6,181 nucleotides of DNA from CADEFF01 sp964569315 (GTDB lineage: Bacteria; Pseudomonadota; Alphaproteobacteria; Dongiales; Dongiaceae), in assembly GCA_964569315.1 (NCBI GenBank), contig CAZMUZ010000169.1, positions 1-6,181 on the forward strand, read 5' to 3'. Both the position numbers and the translations under genes were made by a program. Under the pieces are notes generated by a model. It was not told the origin of the DNA and made no database searches. It saw nothing but the letters and a program-made list of their open reading frames with translations. Shown here one piece after another: positions 5,951-6,181 of the stretch. The first letter of the stretch is position 1. Each line of letters starts with the position of its first letter.

Positions 5951-6181
5951 ATGACGGAGCGCCTTCTCATCATCGACGACGAAGTCGACATCGCCGCCTT
6001 TATCGAGGATGTCGCGGTGGAATGCGGGTTCGAGGTGCGGGTGACGACCCATGCCGACGATTTCAAGCATGCCTATGTCGATTTCGCCCCGCATCTGATC
6101 GCCCTCGATCTTTCCATACCGGGCATGGACGGCGTGGAGCTGCTTCGGTTCCTCGCCGACCATTCCTGCCGCGCCAAGCTG
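5951..6181 (+). CDS. Response regulator, N-terminal receiver domain (runs off the right edge)
   Basis: The 77 codons seen form most of a two-component receiver domain, which takes a phosphoryl group from a histidine kinase. The start MTERLLIIDDEVDIAAFIED gives the acidic pair Asp9-Asp10 for Mg2+. The phosphoacceptor is Asp53 in LIALDLSIPGMDGVELL (49-65), with the usual Pro57-Gly58 and Gly61 after it. The conserved Ser/Thr and Lys lie beyond the window edge. The ATG at 5951 has AGGA 10 nt upstream; the overlapping ATG at 5946 stops after two codons. The output domain cannot be seen: a stand-alone receiver, a DNA-binding regulator or an EAL-type c-di-GMP phosphodiesterase all remain possible. 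It is divergent from the DinB-family gene. Confidence 0.9.
   Translation, partial: MTERLLIIDDEVDIAAFIEDVAVECGFEVRVTTHADDFKHAYVDFAPHLIALDLSIPGMDGVELLRFLADHSCRAKL

Overview
This GC-rich window carries ordinary, well-conserved genes in an order typical of the Alphaproteobacteria. On the minus strand it has enolase (eno), a short FtsB/DivIC-type septum protein and the start of pyruvate dehydrogenase E1-alpha (pdhA). In many alphaproteobacteria these three genes lie next to each other. Protein sequence and gene order both suggest the class, but I cannot name a genus.

Layout, left to right. Positions 1-182 (minus) are the first 60 codons of pdhA, with a good Shine-Dalgarno and a well-spaced promoter in the 158-bp gap upstream. 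Positions 341-700 (minus) are ftsB. Positions 701-853 form a divergent intergenic region dense in GANTC sites and palindromic boxes. Positions 854-2671 (plus) encode a complete NhaP2/CvrA-type K+/H+ antiporter that starts with TTG. Positions 2766-3590 (plus) encode a class I SAM-dependent methyltransferase of unknown substrate. A 71-bp convergent gap with a strong hairpin separates it from eno (3662-4945, minus). Upstream of eno is a DinB-family protein (5093-5638, minus), whose tail holds the -35 element of a likely eno promoter. A 312-bp divergent region with two inverted repeats follows. The window ends in the first 77 codons of a response regulator (5951 onward, plus).

The antiporter and methyltransferase sit as a plus-strand block between eno and ftsB, so the usual eno-ftsB-pdhA run is split. 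Enolase makes phosphoenolpyruvate and PdhA belongs to the complex that turns pyruvate into acetyl-CoA, so the flanking genes serve lower glycolysis. FtsB serves division. The antiporter handles cytoplasmic cation and pH balance. I see no transposase, integrase, CRISPR array, tRNA or rRNA.

I found no new multi-gene system. The most notable signal is regulatory: by manual scan, 7 of the window's 15 GANTC sites (the CcrM target of Alphaproteobacteria) lie within 118 bp at the start of ftsB, and three of them are the cores of a repeated 11-bp box AACGA-N-TCGT(T/G). This suggests methylation-dependent, cell-cycle control of ftsB, of the antiporter, or of both. That is inference and needs testing.
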